From an uncultured bacterium (GTDB lineage Bacteria; Cyanobacteriota; Vampirovibrionia; Gastranaerophilales; Gastranaerophilaceae), in NCBI GenBank assembly GCA_902475545.1, contig CABRZP010000007.1, forward strand, positions 43,666 to 107,665: DNA of 64,000 nt, given 5' to 3'. This document shows, one piece after another, positions 17,438-26,089 of the stretch; position 1 is the first letter of the stretch, and every line of letters begins with the position of its first letter. Position numbers and translations under genes: made by a program. The notes beneath the pieces were generated by a model. It ran no database searches and had not been told where the DNA came from. It saw only the letters and a program-made list of their open reading frames with translations.

Positions 17438-18109
17438 ATGAAAAGAATTTTATCAATAATACTTACAATGTTTTTAACCGCACAAATTTCATTAGCCGCA
17501 CCGTTTAACGGCAACGCTAAAACAAAAAGAATTCCCGCGGGTACAAAACTTTCATTAAGAATGCTGACTCCGATAGATACAGCGTCAAATACGGAAGGCA
17601 CAAGCTTTACAGCGATGTTGGTATCTGACCAAAAAGAAAATGATGATGTAATATTACCAAAGGGTTCAATCGTAAGAGGAAATATAAAAAGCATTACTCC
17701 GGCAAAAAGAATGTCAAAAGGCCCAATTTTATATCTTGATTTTGACCATATAGTAACTCCAAACGGCAGACAGCTTCCAATATCATTAAACATAATAGGA
17801 AGAGTAGATATGACATTTGACGGAGGAATTACTACAACAAAAGGTTACGCAGATGCCTGGAAACAAACCTGCAAAAAATCCGGTAAAATCACAAAAGACA
17901 CTATCAAATGGGGTAAAGATGTAACTGACAGCGGATGGCAATATGTAGTAGTTCCGGTTGCAGCGACAGGAGGAGCCTTTGGAGCCACCGGCTACTTTGT
18001 TTATGATAGTATCGCTGATATGATTAGAAAAGGTAAAGATGTTCAAATCGACAGAGTTGAAATCTTAAATGTAATATTAGTAGAACCAATTGACGTTCCG
18101 GTAATATAA
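17438..18109 (+). CDS. exported protein with IPAGT-type beta domain
   Basis: This is an envelope protein of unknown function. The signal peptide is KRILSIILTMFLTAQISLA with cleavage probably before APFNG. The mature part opens with RIPAGTKLSLRMLTPIDTAS and continues with DVILPKGSIVRGNIKSI, which aligns in pattern with the C-terminal region of the SLH protein at 30.2 kb (TIPAGTILPIKLTTYI...ILIREGASLKGQLL). A Gly/Ala-rich hydrophobic stretch (VVVPVAATGGAFGATGYFVY) lies near residue 180. It is followed 3 nt later by a TPR gene. Confidence 0.75.
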   Translation: MKRILSIILTMFLTAQISLAAPFNGNAKTKRIPAGTKLSLRMLTPIDTASNTEGTSFTAMLVSDQKENDDVILPKGSIVRGNIKSITPAKRMSKGPILYLDFDHIVTPNGRQLPISLNIIGRVDMTFDGGITTTKGYADAWKQTCKKSGKITKDTIKWGKDVTDSGWQYVVVPVAATGGAFGATGYFVYDSIADMIRKGKDVQIDRVEILNVILVEPIDVPVI

Positions 18110-18112
18110 AAT

Positions 18113-19039
18113 ATGTCAAAATTTGATAAAATAGAAGAATTACAAGGTCTGATAAAAGAAGATTCCACAAACTACAGAGCAAGACGGCAGTTGGCTGTCT
18201 TGCTCTTGGATTGCGGATTTAACGAAGAAGCTCTTCAACATTTGCTTTATTTATCAAAAATGTATACAAAAGATGAAGGAATTTTTTACAACCTTGGAAT
18301 TGTCTACGAAAAATTGAAAAATTTTCAGAAAGCAAAAGAAGCTTATGAAAAAGCATTAGAAATTGACCCTGAATCAATTGATGCCATATATAACCTTGGT
18401 CTGGTTTATACAGAACTAAAAGAATATCAAAAAGCTATTATGTGTTTTGAAATGGTAATTGAATCAGATAAAGAAGACTCCAATTCATACTTTAATCTGG
18501 GTCTTGTGTATTTTAAAATGGAAAACTTTCTCAGAGCAGTTGAATACTTTCAAAAGACAATCGACTTGAACGATGACGACATCTATGCTCATTTCTATAT
18601 TGGCAACATAATGAAAGAATTTGGAGATTTAGAAGCAGCAAGAGAAAAGTTCAAAAAAGTTTTATCAATTTCTCCGGATTACAGCTGGGCATATTATAAT
18701 ATTGCAGTAATAGATTATGATGAAGGCAATATTCAAGAAGCAATATATAACTTAAAACAAACAATTGAACTTAATCCACTTGATATTGAAGCTTATAAAA
18801 ATTTAATAAAAATACTTTCTTCTGATAACAACAACCAACAAGCTTATGACTACGCCCAAAAAGCAATCAATAATTGTGGAGAATCCGGAGACTTATTTTA
18901 TATAATGGCAGGATTATCAAAAAAACTTAAAAAAACAGAAGAATATAAAACTTATTTAAACGAAGCAATAAGGAACTTTCAAACATTATCTGTTCCGGTA
19001 CAAAAAGTTAAAAACGAATTGAAAAATATTGAAAAATAA
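18113..19039 (+). CDS. tetratricopeptide repeat protein
   Basis: The 308-residue protein is built of about seven TPR units from residue 40 on, for example YNLGIVYEKLKNFQKAKEAY with ALEIDPESIDAIYNLGLVY. It has no signal peptide or membrane segment, so it is probably a cytoplasmic scaffold. It starts 3 nt after the exported IPAGT protein and is followed 19 nt later by a WG-repeat protein. No partner or pathway can be assigned. Confidence 0.9.
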   Translation: MSKFDKIEELQGLIKEDSTNYRARRQLAVLLLDCGFNEEALQHLLYLSKMYTKDEGIFYNLGIVYEKLKNFQKAKEAYEKALEIDPESIDAIYNLGLVYTELKEYQKAIMCFEMVIESDKEDSNSYFNLGLVYFKMENFLRAVEYFQKTIDLNDDDIYAHFYIGNIMKEFGDLEAAREKFKKVLSISPDYSWAYYNIAVIDYDEGNIQEAIYNLKQTIELNPLDIEAYKNLIKILSSDNNNQQAYDYAQKAINNCGESGDLFYIMAGLSKKLKKTEEYKTYLNEAIRNFQTLSVPVQKVKNELKNIEK

Positions 19040-19058
19040 AAAGAATTAAGGAATCATA

Positions 19059-20582
19059 ATGAAAAAGTCTATATTTATACTATTATCGTTGTTTATAACA
19101 TTAATAATAAATCCGGCAAAAGCTCAAAATTTAGAGGAATATAATACGACTTGCAAGCAGCTAAGTGTACATGGTCATAATAGTATAGTTAAATGTAATG
19201 ACAAATATGGCGTATATGATAAACATAATAAAAAATTTATTATTAATCCCAAATTTGAGGGAATACAAAAAGTATCTAATTTGCATGGTATAGAAAAAAA
19301 CTATTACATAACAATTATTGATAATAAAAAGGGATTACTATCTACAGATGGAATTGAACTATTAACTCCACAATACGATTCAATAAGTTTTTATTATGCC
19401 AATGAACCTGATAGATTAAAAATAAAAATGGATAATAAGTTTGGCATTTATTCTCTTAAGAAAAAAGATTTTATTATTCAACCAATTTATGAAGATATAA
19501 AGATAACATATATTGATAATAATAGATTCTATCATGTTAGAAACAATACAGATAATAAAATAATAAATTTTAATGGGGAATTGATATCCGAATTTAAAAT
19601 AGATACAAGAAAATGTATAAACCTGCAAAAATGTGTCATTGAAAGTAATACTAAATTCGGATTATTTGATATAAAAAATAATAAATATATATTAGAACCA
19701 AAGTTTGATAAAATAATCAGTAAAGAAAATATCATACAGGTTAGTCAAAATAATCTTAACGGTTTATATACTTTAGATGGAAAACCAATATTAGATATAG
19801 AATTCACTTATATTAATCCATTTTATGCCGGAGGTAATCAAGTTAACAGAATATTAGTTAAAAAGAATAATAAATACGGTATATATGATGGTGAAAACAG
19901 TAAATATTTTTTAAAGCCTATTTATGATGATATAGCTATCAGAACATACAAAGCAACAGATATTGATGAAAATAAAATATTAGTTTATCAAGTTCAAAGA
20001 GATAATAAAATGATGTTAATAGATAATCAATGTCAAGAGTCGCTTGACGAAAATTTTGAATATATAAGCAAACCTACAGACACTCGTTTTCCCGTAGACC
20101 AATTGTTGGTAAAACATAATGGAAAATTTGGTATATATAATGCAATTACGCATAGATACTTAATTGAACCCAATTTTGATGAAATCGTATTACATACAAA
20201 TAAAAAATATAACAATATGTGGGAAGTAAAAAGTACAGACAAAGTTGGACTTTTCGACGATTCCGGTAATATAATATTTGATACGATATACGATTCATTT
20301 AAATTTTTCAAAAGAAATGAGAAATATATTGGAGTTGAACAAAACAAAAAATGTGGAGTATACGATATAAAAAAACAAAAATTAAGCAAATTCATATACA
20401 ATGATGTAAGCCTGAACAAATTCGATGAAGTAGTAGTTAAAAAAGGTAATAATAAAAATTTATATACACCAGTTGTTTCAACCTTAAAAACTACAGGGTA
20501 TGTAATTATATTAATCCCATTAGCACCAGTTTATTTATGCACATTTGGTATAATCCCAATATTAGGACTTATGCTACAGTAA
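19059..20582 (+). CDS. exported WG-repeat protein
   Basis: The protein has an N-terminal signal peptide (KKSIFILLSLFITLIINPAKA) followed by about ten degenerate WG/KWG-type repeats of the pattern 'NKYGIYD...KKFIIxPxFDxI' (for example DKYGVYDKHNKKFIINPKF and GKFGIYNAITHRYLIEPNF). The C-terminus carries a hydrophobic segment, VIILIPLAPVYLCTFGIIPI, that may anchor it in a membrane. It is more AT-rich and Asn/Lys-rich than neighbouring housekeeping genes, which may point to faster evolution. Function unknown. Confidence 0.82.
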   Translation: MKKSIFILLSLFITLIINPAKAQNLEEYNTTCKQLSVHGHNSIVKCNDKYGVYDKHNKKFIINPKFEGIQKVSNLHGIEKNYYITIIDNKKGLLSTDGIELLTPQYDSISFYYANEPDRLKIKMDNKFGIYSLKKKDFIIQPIYEDIKITYIDNNRFYHVRNNTDNKIINFNGELISEFKIDTRKCINLQKCVIESNTKFGLFDIKNNKYILEPKFDKIISKENIIQVSQNNLNGLYTLDGKPILDIEFTYINPFYAGGNQVNRILVKKNNKYGIYDGENSKYFLKPIYDDIAIRTYKATDIDENKILVYQVQRDNKMMLIDNQCQESLDENFEYISKPTDTRFPVDQLLVKHNGKFGIYNAITHRYLIEPNFDEIVLHTNKKYNNMWEVKSTDKVGLFDDSGNIIFDTIYDSFKFFKRNEKYIGVEQNKKCGVYDIKKQKLSKFIYNDVSLNKFDEVVVKKGNNKNLYTPVVSTLKTTGYVIILIPLAPVYLCTFGIIPILGLMLQ

Positions 20583-20586
20583 ACAA

Positions 20587-20611
20587 TTAGCAAATATTTT
20601 TGTGCTAAAAT
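20587..20611 (+). promoter_or_regulatory. probable proS promoter
   Basis: An extended -10 (TGTGCTAAAAT) lies about 36 nt before the proS ATG, with TTAGCAAA just upstream in the -35 area. The latter resembles the CTAGCAAA boxes but may be a chance match. Confidence 0.4.
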
Positions 20612-20646
20612 ATAGACATTAAATAATATATGAGGAATTAACGCTT

Positions 20647-22380
20647 ATGAAAATGTCAAAATTATTTGTACAAACCCTGAGAGAATTTCCATCAGATGCA
20701 GAAGTTGTCTCTCATAAAATGCTTGCACGTGCAGGTTATATCAGAAAACTTACATCAGGTGTTTATAACTATTTACCATTGATGTGGAGAGTTTTAAGAA
20801 AAGTTGAAACAATTGTTCGTGATGAAATGGATAAAGCCGGAGCCCAAGAACTTTTAATGCCATTTGTTCAACCTAAAGAATTATGGGTTGAATCAGGAAG
20901 ATGGGAAGCTTACGGAAAAGAATTAATGAGATTAAAAGATCGCCATAACCGTGAAATGTGTCTTGGCCCGACTCACGAAGAAATTATCACTGCAATTGCT
21001 CGTGACGGTTTGAAATCTTACAAACAAATGCCTGTAAATCTTTATCAAATCCAATCAAAATTTCGTGATGAAGTAAGACCTCGATTCGGACTTCTGAGAG
21101 GTAGAGAATTCATCATGAAAGATGCTTACAGCTTTGGAACCTCACAAGAAGAATTAGATAAAGAATACAAAAATATGTGGGAAGCATATACAAGAATATT
21201 CAAACGCTGCGGATTAGATACAAAAGCAGTTCAATCCGATTCAGGAGCAATAGGCGGAAGCGTTTCGCATGAATTCATGGTAATCACAGACACAGATGCA
21301 GGCGAAAATGATGTATTCTATTGCGAATGTGATTATTCTGCAAATTCAAATCACGCCGTATCAAACTTACCGGAAGCAGTTGTTGATGGTGCAGAATATT
21401 TTAATGAGTGTAAAATTATTGATACTCCAAATACTCACTCAATAGATGAACTTTCTGAATTTTTAAATATTCCTTCAACAATAATTCTAAAAACTCTTGT
21501 TTATATTGTTGATAAAAATCCGGTATTGGCTCTAATTAGGGCAGATAAAACAGTTGAAGAAACTAAACTTATGAACGCAGTTGGCGGAATGGACATAAGA
21601 ATTGCAACAAGTCCTGAAATTGAAGAAATTATGCAAAATAATAACTTTAATGCAATCCCTGGATTTATAGGACCTAAAGGCTTCAAAAACATAACAATTA
21701 TTGCAGATAATACAGTAAAAGATATGAAAAACTTTGTTGTTGGCATAAATGAAACCGATAAACACATGGTAGGTGCAAATCTTACAGATTTAGATATTCC
21801 GGAAATAAAATATGACGATATAAGACTGGTTGAAGCCGGTGAATTTTGTCCAGAATGCGGCAAACCTTTAAAAGTTACCAGAGGTATAGAAGTTGGTAAT
21901 ATTTTCCAATTAGGAACAAAATATTCAAAACCAATGAATGCTGTATATCTTGATAAAGACGGCAAATCAAAACCTTATATTATGGGCTGCTATGGAATAG
22001 GTATTTCAAGAACAGCTGCTGCAGCAGTTGAGGCACACCATGATGATTGGGGTATAAAATGGCCGCTGGCTATTGCTCCATACCATGCAATTATTGTTCC
22101 GGTAAGTACAAAAGACGAAACTCAAATGTCTGTTGCTACGAAAATGTACGAGGAACTCTTAGAAAATGGCGTTGAAGCAGTTCTCGATGATAGAGACGAA
22201 AGACCTGGTGTAAAATTCAAAGATGCAGATTTAATAGGTTTTCCTTTCCGTGTCACAGCCGGTAAGACACTTCAAGAAGGCAATGTAGAATTTGTAATAA
22301 GAGAAACAGGTGAGAAAATCACAATGACACCGGAAGAAGCTGTTAAACGAATTATTGAAGCAGTTAAAAATATAAAATAA
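20647..22380 (+). CDS. proS: prolyl-tRNA synthetase (bacterial type)
   Basis: This class II aminoacyl-tRNA synthetase charges tRNA-Pro. Motif 1 (VETIVRDEMDKAGAQELLMP), motif 2 (FRDEVRPRFGLLRGREF) and motif 3 (GCYGIGISRTAAAAVE) are present. Between motifs 2 and 3 is the YbaK-type editing insertion (about residues 240-390) that hydrolyses Ala-tRNA-Pro. The anticodon-binding domain forms the C-terminus. The 577 residues match bacterial-type ProRS. A GAGGAA ribosome binding site precedes the ATG; the second Met two codons later is also possible. Confidence 0.97.
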   Translation: MKMSKLFVQTLREFPSDAEVVSHKMLARAGYIRKLTSGVYNYLPLMWRVLRKVETIVRDEMDKAGAQELLMPFVQPKELWVESGRWEAYGKELMRLKDRHNREMCLGPTHEEIITAIARDGLKSYKQMPVNLYQIQSKFRDEVRPRFGLLRGREFIMKDAYSFGTSQEELDKEYKNMWEAYTRIFKRCGLDTKAVQSDSGAIGGSVSHEFMVITDTDAGENDVFYCECDYSANSNHAVSNLPEAVVDGAEYFNECKIIDTPNTHSIDELSEFLNIPSTIILKTLVYIVDKNPVLALIRADKTVEETKLMNAVGGMDIRIATSPEIEEIMQNNNFNAIPGFIGPKGFKNITIIADNTVKDMKNFVVGINETDKHMVGANLTDLDIPEIKYDDIRLVEAGEFCPECGKPLKVTRGIEVGNIFQLGTKYSKPMNAVYLDKDGKSKPYIMGCYGIGISRTAAAAVEAHHDDWGIKWPLAIAPYHAIIVPVSTKDETQMSVATKMYEELLENGVEAVLDDRDERPGVKFKDADLIGFPFRVTAGKTLQEGNVEFVIRETGEKITMTPEEAVKRIIEAVKNIK

Positions 22381-22385
22381 CATAC

Positions 22386-22416
22386 AAAAAGGACTTTCTA
22401 ATGAAAGTCCTTTTTT
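22386..22416. terminator. bidirectional terminator after proS
   Basis: The stem AAAAAGGACTTTC/GAAAGTCCTTTTT closes a TAAT loop and is followed by T-rich DNA on both strands, between convergent genes. Confidence 0.85.
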
Positions 22417-22417
22417 A

Positions 22418-22759
22418 TTACCATTTTTTAAATATAAAAAATACCGCTAAAATTATAAAACAAAAACCTACCAAATAATTCCATTTAAATTGCTCTTTAA
22501 GATAAAAAACAGAAAAGAAACTAAAAACAATTAAAGTAATAACCTCTTGAATAGTTTTTAATTGTGCGGCATTATAAACACCATACCCGAGTCGATTTGC
22601 AGGAACCTGAAAACAATATTCAAATAAAGCAATTCCCCAACTAACAAGTACAACAATCCACAATGCAGAACTCCGAAACTTCAAATGTCCATACCATGCA
22701 AATGTCATGAAAATATTTGATATTAATAATAAAAATATAGGTGCAATCGCTCTAATCAT
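22418..22759 (-). CDS. DUF486 / DMT-like small membrane protein
   Basis: This 113-residue protein has four predicted helices, the layout of small multidrug-resistance-like proteins. The sequence FMTFAWYGHLKF, GIALFEYCFQVPANRLGY and QEVITLIVFSFFSVFYLKE fits the DUF486 family (COG3169) as I remember it. Members are uncharacterised inner-membrane proteins. It is monocistronic and convergent with proS. Confidence 0.82.
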   Translation of the reverse strand: MIRAIAPIFLLLISNIFMTFAWYGHLKFRSSALWIVVLVSWGIALFEYCFQVPANRLGYGVYNAAQLKTIQEVITLIVFSFFSVFYLKEQFKWNYLVGFCFIILAVFFIFKKW

Positions 22760-22814
22760 CTAAAACCTCATTTTTCAGGTAATAACAAATATAATTATAA
22801 AACAAATAAAACGC

Positions 22815-22843
22815 TTGACAGTAAAAGTTTTTTTGCATATAAT
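22815..22843 (+). promoter_or_regulatory. consensus sigma-70 promoter of the tRNA cluster
   Basis: A perfect TTGACA is followed after exactly 17 nt by a perfect TATAAT, ending 17 nt before the first tRNA. It is the strongest promoter match seen in the window and shows that the primary sigma factor uses standard hexamers. Confidence 0.9.
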
Positions 22844-22860
22844 AACTTACATAAGCACTT

Positions 22861-22933
22861 GCCGGTATAGCTCAATTGGCAGAGCAACGGTTTTGTAAAC
22901 CGTAGGTTGTAGGTTCGAGTCCCATTACCGGCT
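22861..22933 (+). tRNA. tRNA-Thr (anticodon TGT)
   Basis: The cloverleaf has a 7-bp acceptor (GCCGGTA/TACCGGC), a D arm GCTC/GAGC, an anticodon arm ACGGT-TTTGTAA-ACCGT giving anticodon TGT, and a T arm with loop TTCGAGT and one A-C mismatch. The 3' CCA is not encoded. It is the first of three tRNAs in a row. Confidence 0.95.
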
Positions 22934-23042
22934 TTTTTACTGAAAAAGAGCGTATGCAAGTTAATAGGCAGACTTTTATAAAGAAAGCTGAAACTTTAGA
23001 AGAGAAAGTGCTTGCCAATGACTCTCAGTAAATAAAACTCAA

Positions 23043-23114
<72 letters not shown>

Positions 23115-23178
23115 AATTTTTAGTCTTAAGCGGGGCATCCGAAAAGATAACCCGTGACAGAAATTGAAAATTAAATAT

Positions 23179-23261
<83 letters not shown>

Positions 23262-23270
23262 AATCTTTTT

Positions 23271-23295
23271 AAGAGGTCGTAAGACCTCTTTTTTA
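23271..23295 (+). terminator. terminator of the tRNA cluster
   Basis: The hairpin AAGAGGTC-GTAA-GACCTCTT is followed by TTTTTT 10 nt after the tRNA-Tyr. The rest of the gap to 23433 holds only a short palindrome (23409-23425). Confidence 0.9.
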
Positions 23296-23433
23296 GTTTG
23301 AACATCAGATAGAAGATTTATTTCTCTTAAAAATCACTCTATTTTTATATAATAATCCGATTTCACCTGTAATTACCAGATGAGTAGTTTGAGCAATCTA
23401 AATTTATTGTCAGGCACTGCCTGACCTTACTTA

Positions 23434-24408
23434 CTATGAAGTTATTGTTCTCCAAAAAAGTATAAATTTATCTCTAAGTCCATTTCCGGCAGCCAGGGCT
23501 TCTTGCTCTACTATATTATTAAAATAACCTTCAGAAAGCTCGTGAAACAAGTTTGATGCAGCATTATTTTCAGATATTGCTTGAATATTAATACTTCCGT
23601 CTTGATTAAAAAATCTTTGCGGCAACCAATCCAGAGAACGATAAGTTTTAGTTCCTAACAAATATTCATCAGCCTTTGCCAATTCTTCAGGTGTGAAATG
23701 CATCCTTTCCCATTCACATGGAGTTATAGAGCGTATAGTTTGAATAGGTGTATCGTGTTCATAAGCGGCTTTTATTACATCAGAAAATGGTATTAATCTT
23801 CCATTTGAATTTATGCTTACTTCTCCGTTGCATCCATGAACAACATTACCAATATCTATAAATCCGTATTTATGACATTCTTCAATAAGTTGTTTATTCA
23901 AAGCATGCTCACCATTTTCAATAGGCCTCATGCCTGCTTGACAACCGATTCTTTTGTTCATTTGTTGTGCAAAAGCTTCTTGTTCTGCAATATCGCCTTT
24001 TTTCAAAAACACTATTAAATGTTGTTTGTAATGTTCTAATTCATGTCTTAAAGTACCTAATAGTTCAGCTTTTTTGTTGTTAGGCAAATAATTATCCGGA
24101 TATATTGTAATATCTTTCCCTGTATGACCTAATGTTGTAATATGACCATCATGACCTATATTTAATTTTGGAACTTTTACTAAACCCATGTCTTTAGCAA
24201 TTAACTCATAAGCCTTTGTAATGAACTCATCACCATTTAAGTCCTTCAATTTTTCAAACATTTCTGCTTCTTTAATTGACAGATGATTTTCATTGATTAA
24301 ATTTTGAACAGTTTGAGATAATTCTTTAGTTGATTGTTGTCCCTTATTTGAAATTCTATTTGCAAAATTTTTATGCAGTAATAAACCACCTACAATTGTT
24401 GCTATCAT
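23434..24408 (-). CDS. putative HExxH metallopeptidase-like protein (main part of a frameshifted gene)
   Basis: This unknown protein has a zinc-protease-like motif HELEHYKQH in LLGTLRHELEHYKQHLIV, and a C-terminal NIVEQEALAAG segment. It is a paralogue of the protein at 26.1 kb: both share 'G.(D/E)FI..AYEL..K..G', '(L/F)..L.RHEL.HY.Q' and 'VEQEA..A.G'. The in-frame sequence before its ATG (IGLG, then MIATIVGGLLL) reads as a membrane helix that continues from the ORF ending at 24411 in another frame. The annotated start is therefore probably not the real N-terminus. Proteolysis is inferred only from the motif. Confidence 0.7.
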   Translation of the reverse strand: MIATIVGGLLLHKNFANRISNKGQQSTKELSQTVQNLINENHLSIKEAEMFEKLKDLNGDEFITKAYELIAKDMGLVKVPKLNIGHDGHITTLGHTGKDITIYPDNYLPNNKKAELLGTLRHELEHYKQHLIVFLKKGDIAEQEAFAQQMNKRIGCQAGMRPIENGEHALNKQLIEECHKYGFIDIGNVVHGCNGEVSINSNGRLIPFSDVIKAAYEHDTPIQTIRSITPCEWERMHFTPEELAKADEYLLGTKTYRSLDWLPQRFFNQDGSINIQAISENNAASNLFHELSEGYFNNIVEQEALAAGNGLRDKFILFWRTITS

Positions 24409-24410
24409 TC

Positions 24411-24593
24411 CTAAACCAATACCAATTTCGCATTAGTAGATAATCCTTTTTTATCTGTTTTAACAACTCTTTGAATTTCAACGGTATCTGGCTGATTTTG
24501 GAGTACAGAACTTTGACTACCTCTAAAATTTGTATTTTGAGGTAAATTTAATTCTTGACTTTTCGATATATGAAAAATTTCACTAATTGGCAT
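24411..24593 (-). pseudogene. N-terminal piece of the frameshifted HExxH gene
   Basis: This 60-codon frame begins with a good ribosome binding site (AAGGAAG) and contains the recurrent Phe motif (PQNTNFRGSQSS). It runs into a stop 2 nt upstream of the next ATG. Adding one base in the TTGGTATTGG stretch around 24415-24428 would join it to the downstream frame as a continuous hydrophobic helix (LG-IGLGMIATIVGG). It is either a recent frameshift mutation, a sequencing error or a recoding site. The combined product would be about 385-390 residues. Confidence 0.6.
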
Positions 24594-24606
24594 TTTGGAA
24601 CTTCCT

Positions 24607-24626
24607 TATATATTATAAAGTATTTT
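24607..24626 (-). promoter_or_regulatory. ATACTTTATA-type promoter box
   Basis: On the minus strand it reads AAAATACTTTATAATATATA just before the ribosome binding site of the 24593 gene. It is nearly identical to the stretch before the 58638 gene. Confidence 0.35.
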
Positions 24627-24813
24627 ATATTATTAAAATTGCTTAATTCTTACAAATTTTTTTTTATTAAGAATTTTAAAGTTGCCGAAAATAGTCAAAC
24701 TAGATGTCTTAAATAATCAAACCATGTGACCTTTTACACAAACTATGTGACTCTTTACAATTTTGGTAAAATGTATTAAAGTAAAGTGTAAAAGTTTATT
24801 TAAAGAGTTGAAT

Positions 24814-25197
24814 ATGAAAAAAGGTTTAATTAGTTTTGTAATGATAAGTGTGTTTTCTACTGCGGTGTATGCTGAAGTTATTCTTGCTCCGCAGTGGAGC
24901 GAATTTTGTCCAGTTAGTTATATGAATGCAAAAGATTCAAAATGGAATAAGGATAGTAATTACTGGTATGAACGACGTGTTCAATTTGAAAATGCTCTTA
25001 ATCAGTGTAGCACTTATAAAAATGATGATTTAAAATCTTGTTATTCACAAATCCGTGATGCTGAGTTAAATAAGAATAAAGCTTGGAACCAAAAAGTTGA
25101 CGCTCGAAATCTGGAGCATGAAGAATATATTGAATACAGAAATAAACAACAGACCGTTGATGCTGTTAATAGTATTATAAGAACCATAAAGTGGTAA
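24814..25197 (+). CDS. small exported protein, unknown
   Basis: No family is recognised for this 127-residue protein. A signal peptide KKGLISFVMISVFSTAVYA is followed by a mature part with four Cys (in EFCPVSY, NQCSTYK and KSCYSQIRD), suggesting disulfides and a periplasmic location. The rest is helical and charged. The frame extends 17 codons upstream, but the signal peptide and spacing favour the ATG at 24814. Confidence 0.7.
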   Translation: MKKGLISFVMISVFSTAVYAEVILAPQWSEFCPVSYMNAKDSKWNKDSNYWYERRVQFENALNQCSTYKNDDLKSCYSQIRDAELNKNKAWNQKVDARNLEHEEYIEYRNKQQTVDAVNSIIRTIKW

Positions 25198-25271
25198 ACA
25201 AATTGAGATTCTAACACTTGAAAAACTAATCAATTTTTGTTTTCTACAATAAAAAATTATAAAGAAACATA

Positions 25272-25300
25272 AAAAATCCCTCTCATTTAGAGGGATTTTT
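25272..25300. terminator. bidirectional terminator
   Basis: The 12-bp stem AAAAATCCCTCT/AGAGGGATTTTT with loop CATTT lies between convergent genes. Confidence 0.9.
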
Positions 25301-25322
25301 ATAATATATGTTTTACATCTTT

Positions 25323-25814
25323 TTAATCATTAACGATTTGAGATGCTCCAGGTTTATAATCACTTTTCTCTGCAATAACAAATTTATCAATTCTGGAATT
25401 TGCATCATTTAATTTATTTGCTTGAGCTTCTGCTTCATATAAGAAAGTTAAATCTCCATTGTTTCTAAACACACCTTGTTTAAATGAAGAATTTTTCAAT
25501 GCTCTTTCAGCACCTTCTGAATCAACCACAACAGCTTTTACAGAATTTCTGCCAAAAATTTTCTTTATAATAATATTTACAGGATTTTCTTTTTGCCTTT
25601 CAATAGCTGCATTAAGAGATGCCCAAAAATTTGCATAATCTGATACATCTGTCGGGTGTGCATCTTTTGCCAATACATCTGATAATTTCATAGCCTGAGC
25701 TTTGATTACCGGAATTGCTTTTTTATCAACAAGTACTGCCATTCCAAAACTTGGAGAATTTTTACGTTGACAATTATAATTTGCAACAGATGGAGTATTA
25801 ACACCTAGATTCAT
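25323..25814 (-). CDS. hypothetical protein with N-terminal SFGMA motif
   Basis: This unknown 163-residue protein has no signal peptide. Residues 19-28 (KNSPSFGMAV) carry the Phe motif, and the same FGMA tetrapeptide occurs in the gene at 54.5 kb. The remainder is mixed helix and strand (KAVVVDSEGAERALKN, NGDLTFLYEAEAQANKL). The start has an AAGAAGG-type ribosome binding site, and a TTAGCAAT box (a degenerate CTAGCAAA) lies about 60 nt upstream. Cellular role unknown. Confidence 0.65.
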   Translation of the reverse strand: MNLGVNTPSVANYNCQRKNSPSFGMAVLVDKKAIPVIKAQAMKLSDVLAKDAHPTDVSDYANFWASLNAAIERQKENPVNIIIKKIFGRNSVKAVVVDSEGAERALKNSSFKQGVFRNNGDLTFLYEAEAQANKLNDANSRIDKFVIAEKSDYKPGASQIVND

Positions 25815-25872
25815 ATTAACCTTCTTTCAAAATTTTTTTAACACAAATTATATAACCTAACTGAATATATAA

Positions 25873-25880
25873 ATTGCTAA
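25873..25880 (-). promoter_or_regulatory. degenerate CTAGCAAA box
   Basis: On the minus strand TTAGCAAT lies about 60 nt before the ATG, with TATAAT 20 nt after the box. Two mismatches to the octamer make this the weakest member of the set. Confidence 0.3.
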
Positions 25881-25930
25881 TATATAAAATATTTGTTACA
25901 TATTTTAATAATCGACCAAACACAATAAAA

Positions 25931-25960
25931 AAGAGGACAAGAAAACAACCTTATCCTCTT
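25931..25960 (-). terminator. terminator of tRNA-Val
   Basis: On the minus strand the stem AAGAGGA...TCCTCTT, extended by AAG/CTT past one mismatch, is followed by TTTTTTATTG just after the tRNA. Confidence 0.75.
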
Positions 25961-25965
25961 TTACC

Positions 25966-26038
25966 TGGGCAGTACTGGACTCGAACCAGCGACCCCCACA
26001 ATGTCAATGTGATACGCTACCAACTGCGCCAACCGCCC
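25966..26038 (-). tRNA. tRNA-Val (anticodon GAC)
   Basis: The acceptor is GGGCGGT/ACTGCCC (one G-T pair), the D arm is GCGC-type, and the anticodon arm CACAT-TGACATT-GTG.. gives anticodon GAC. The T loop is TTCGAGT. CCA is not encoded. It is a lone tRNA with its own terminator. Confidence 0.93.
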
Positions 26039-26089
26039 GTTTAATATTGTACTGTTATATTAACAGATTAATAAACACGTGTAAAGCTA

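Noticed and set aside
23409..23425. Palindrome GTCAGGCA-C-TGCCTGAC below the HExxH gene
   Set aside because: The loop is one base and no T-run follows on either strand, so it is a poor terminator; it may be an operator, but nothing supports that.
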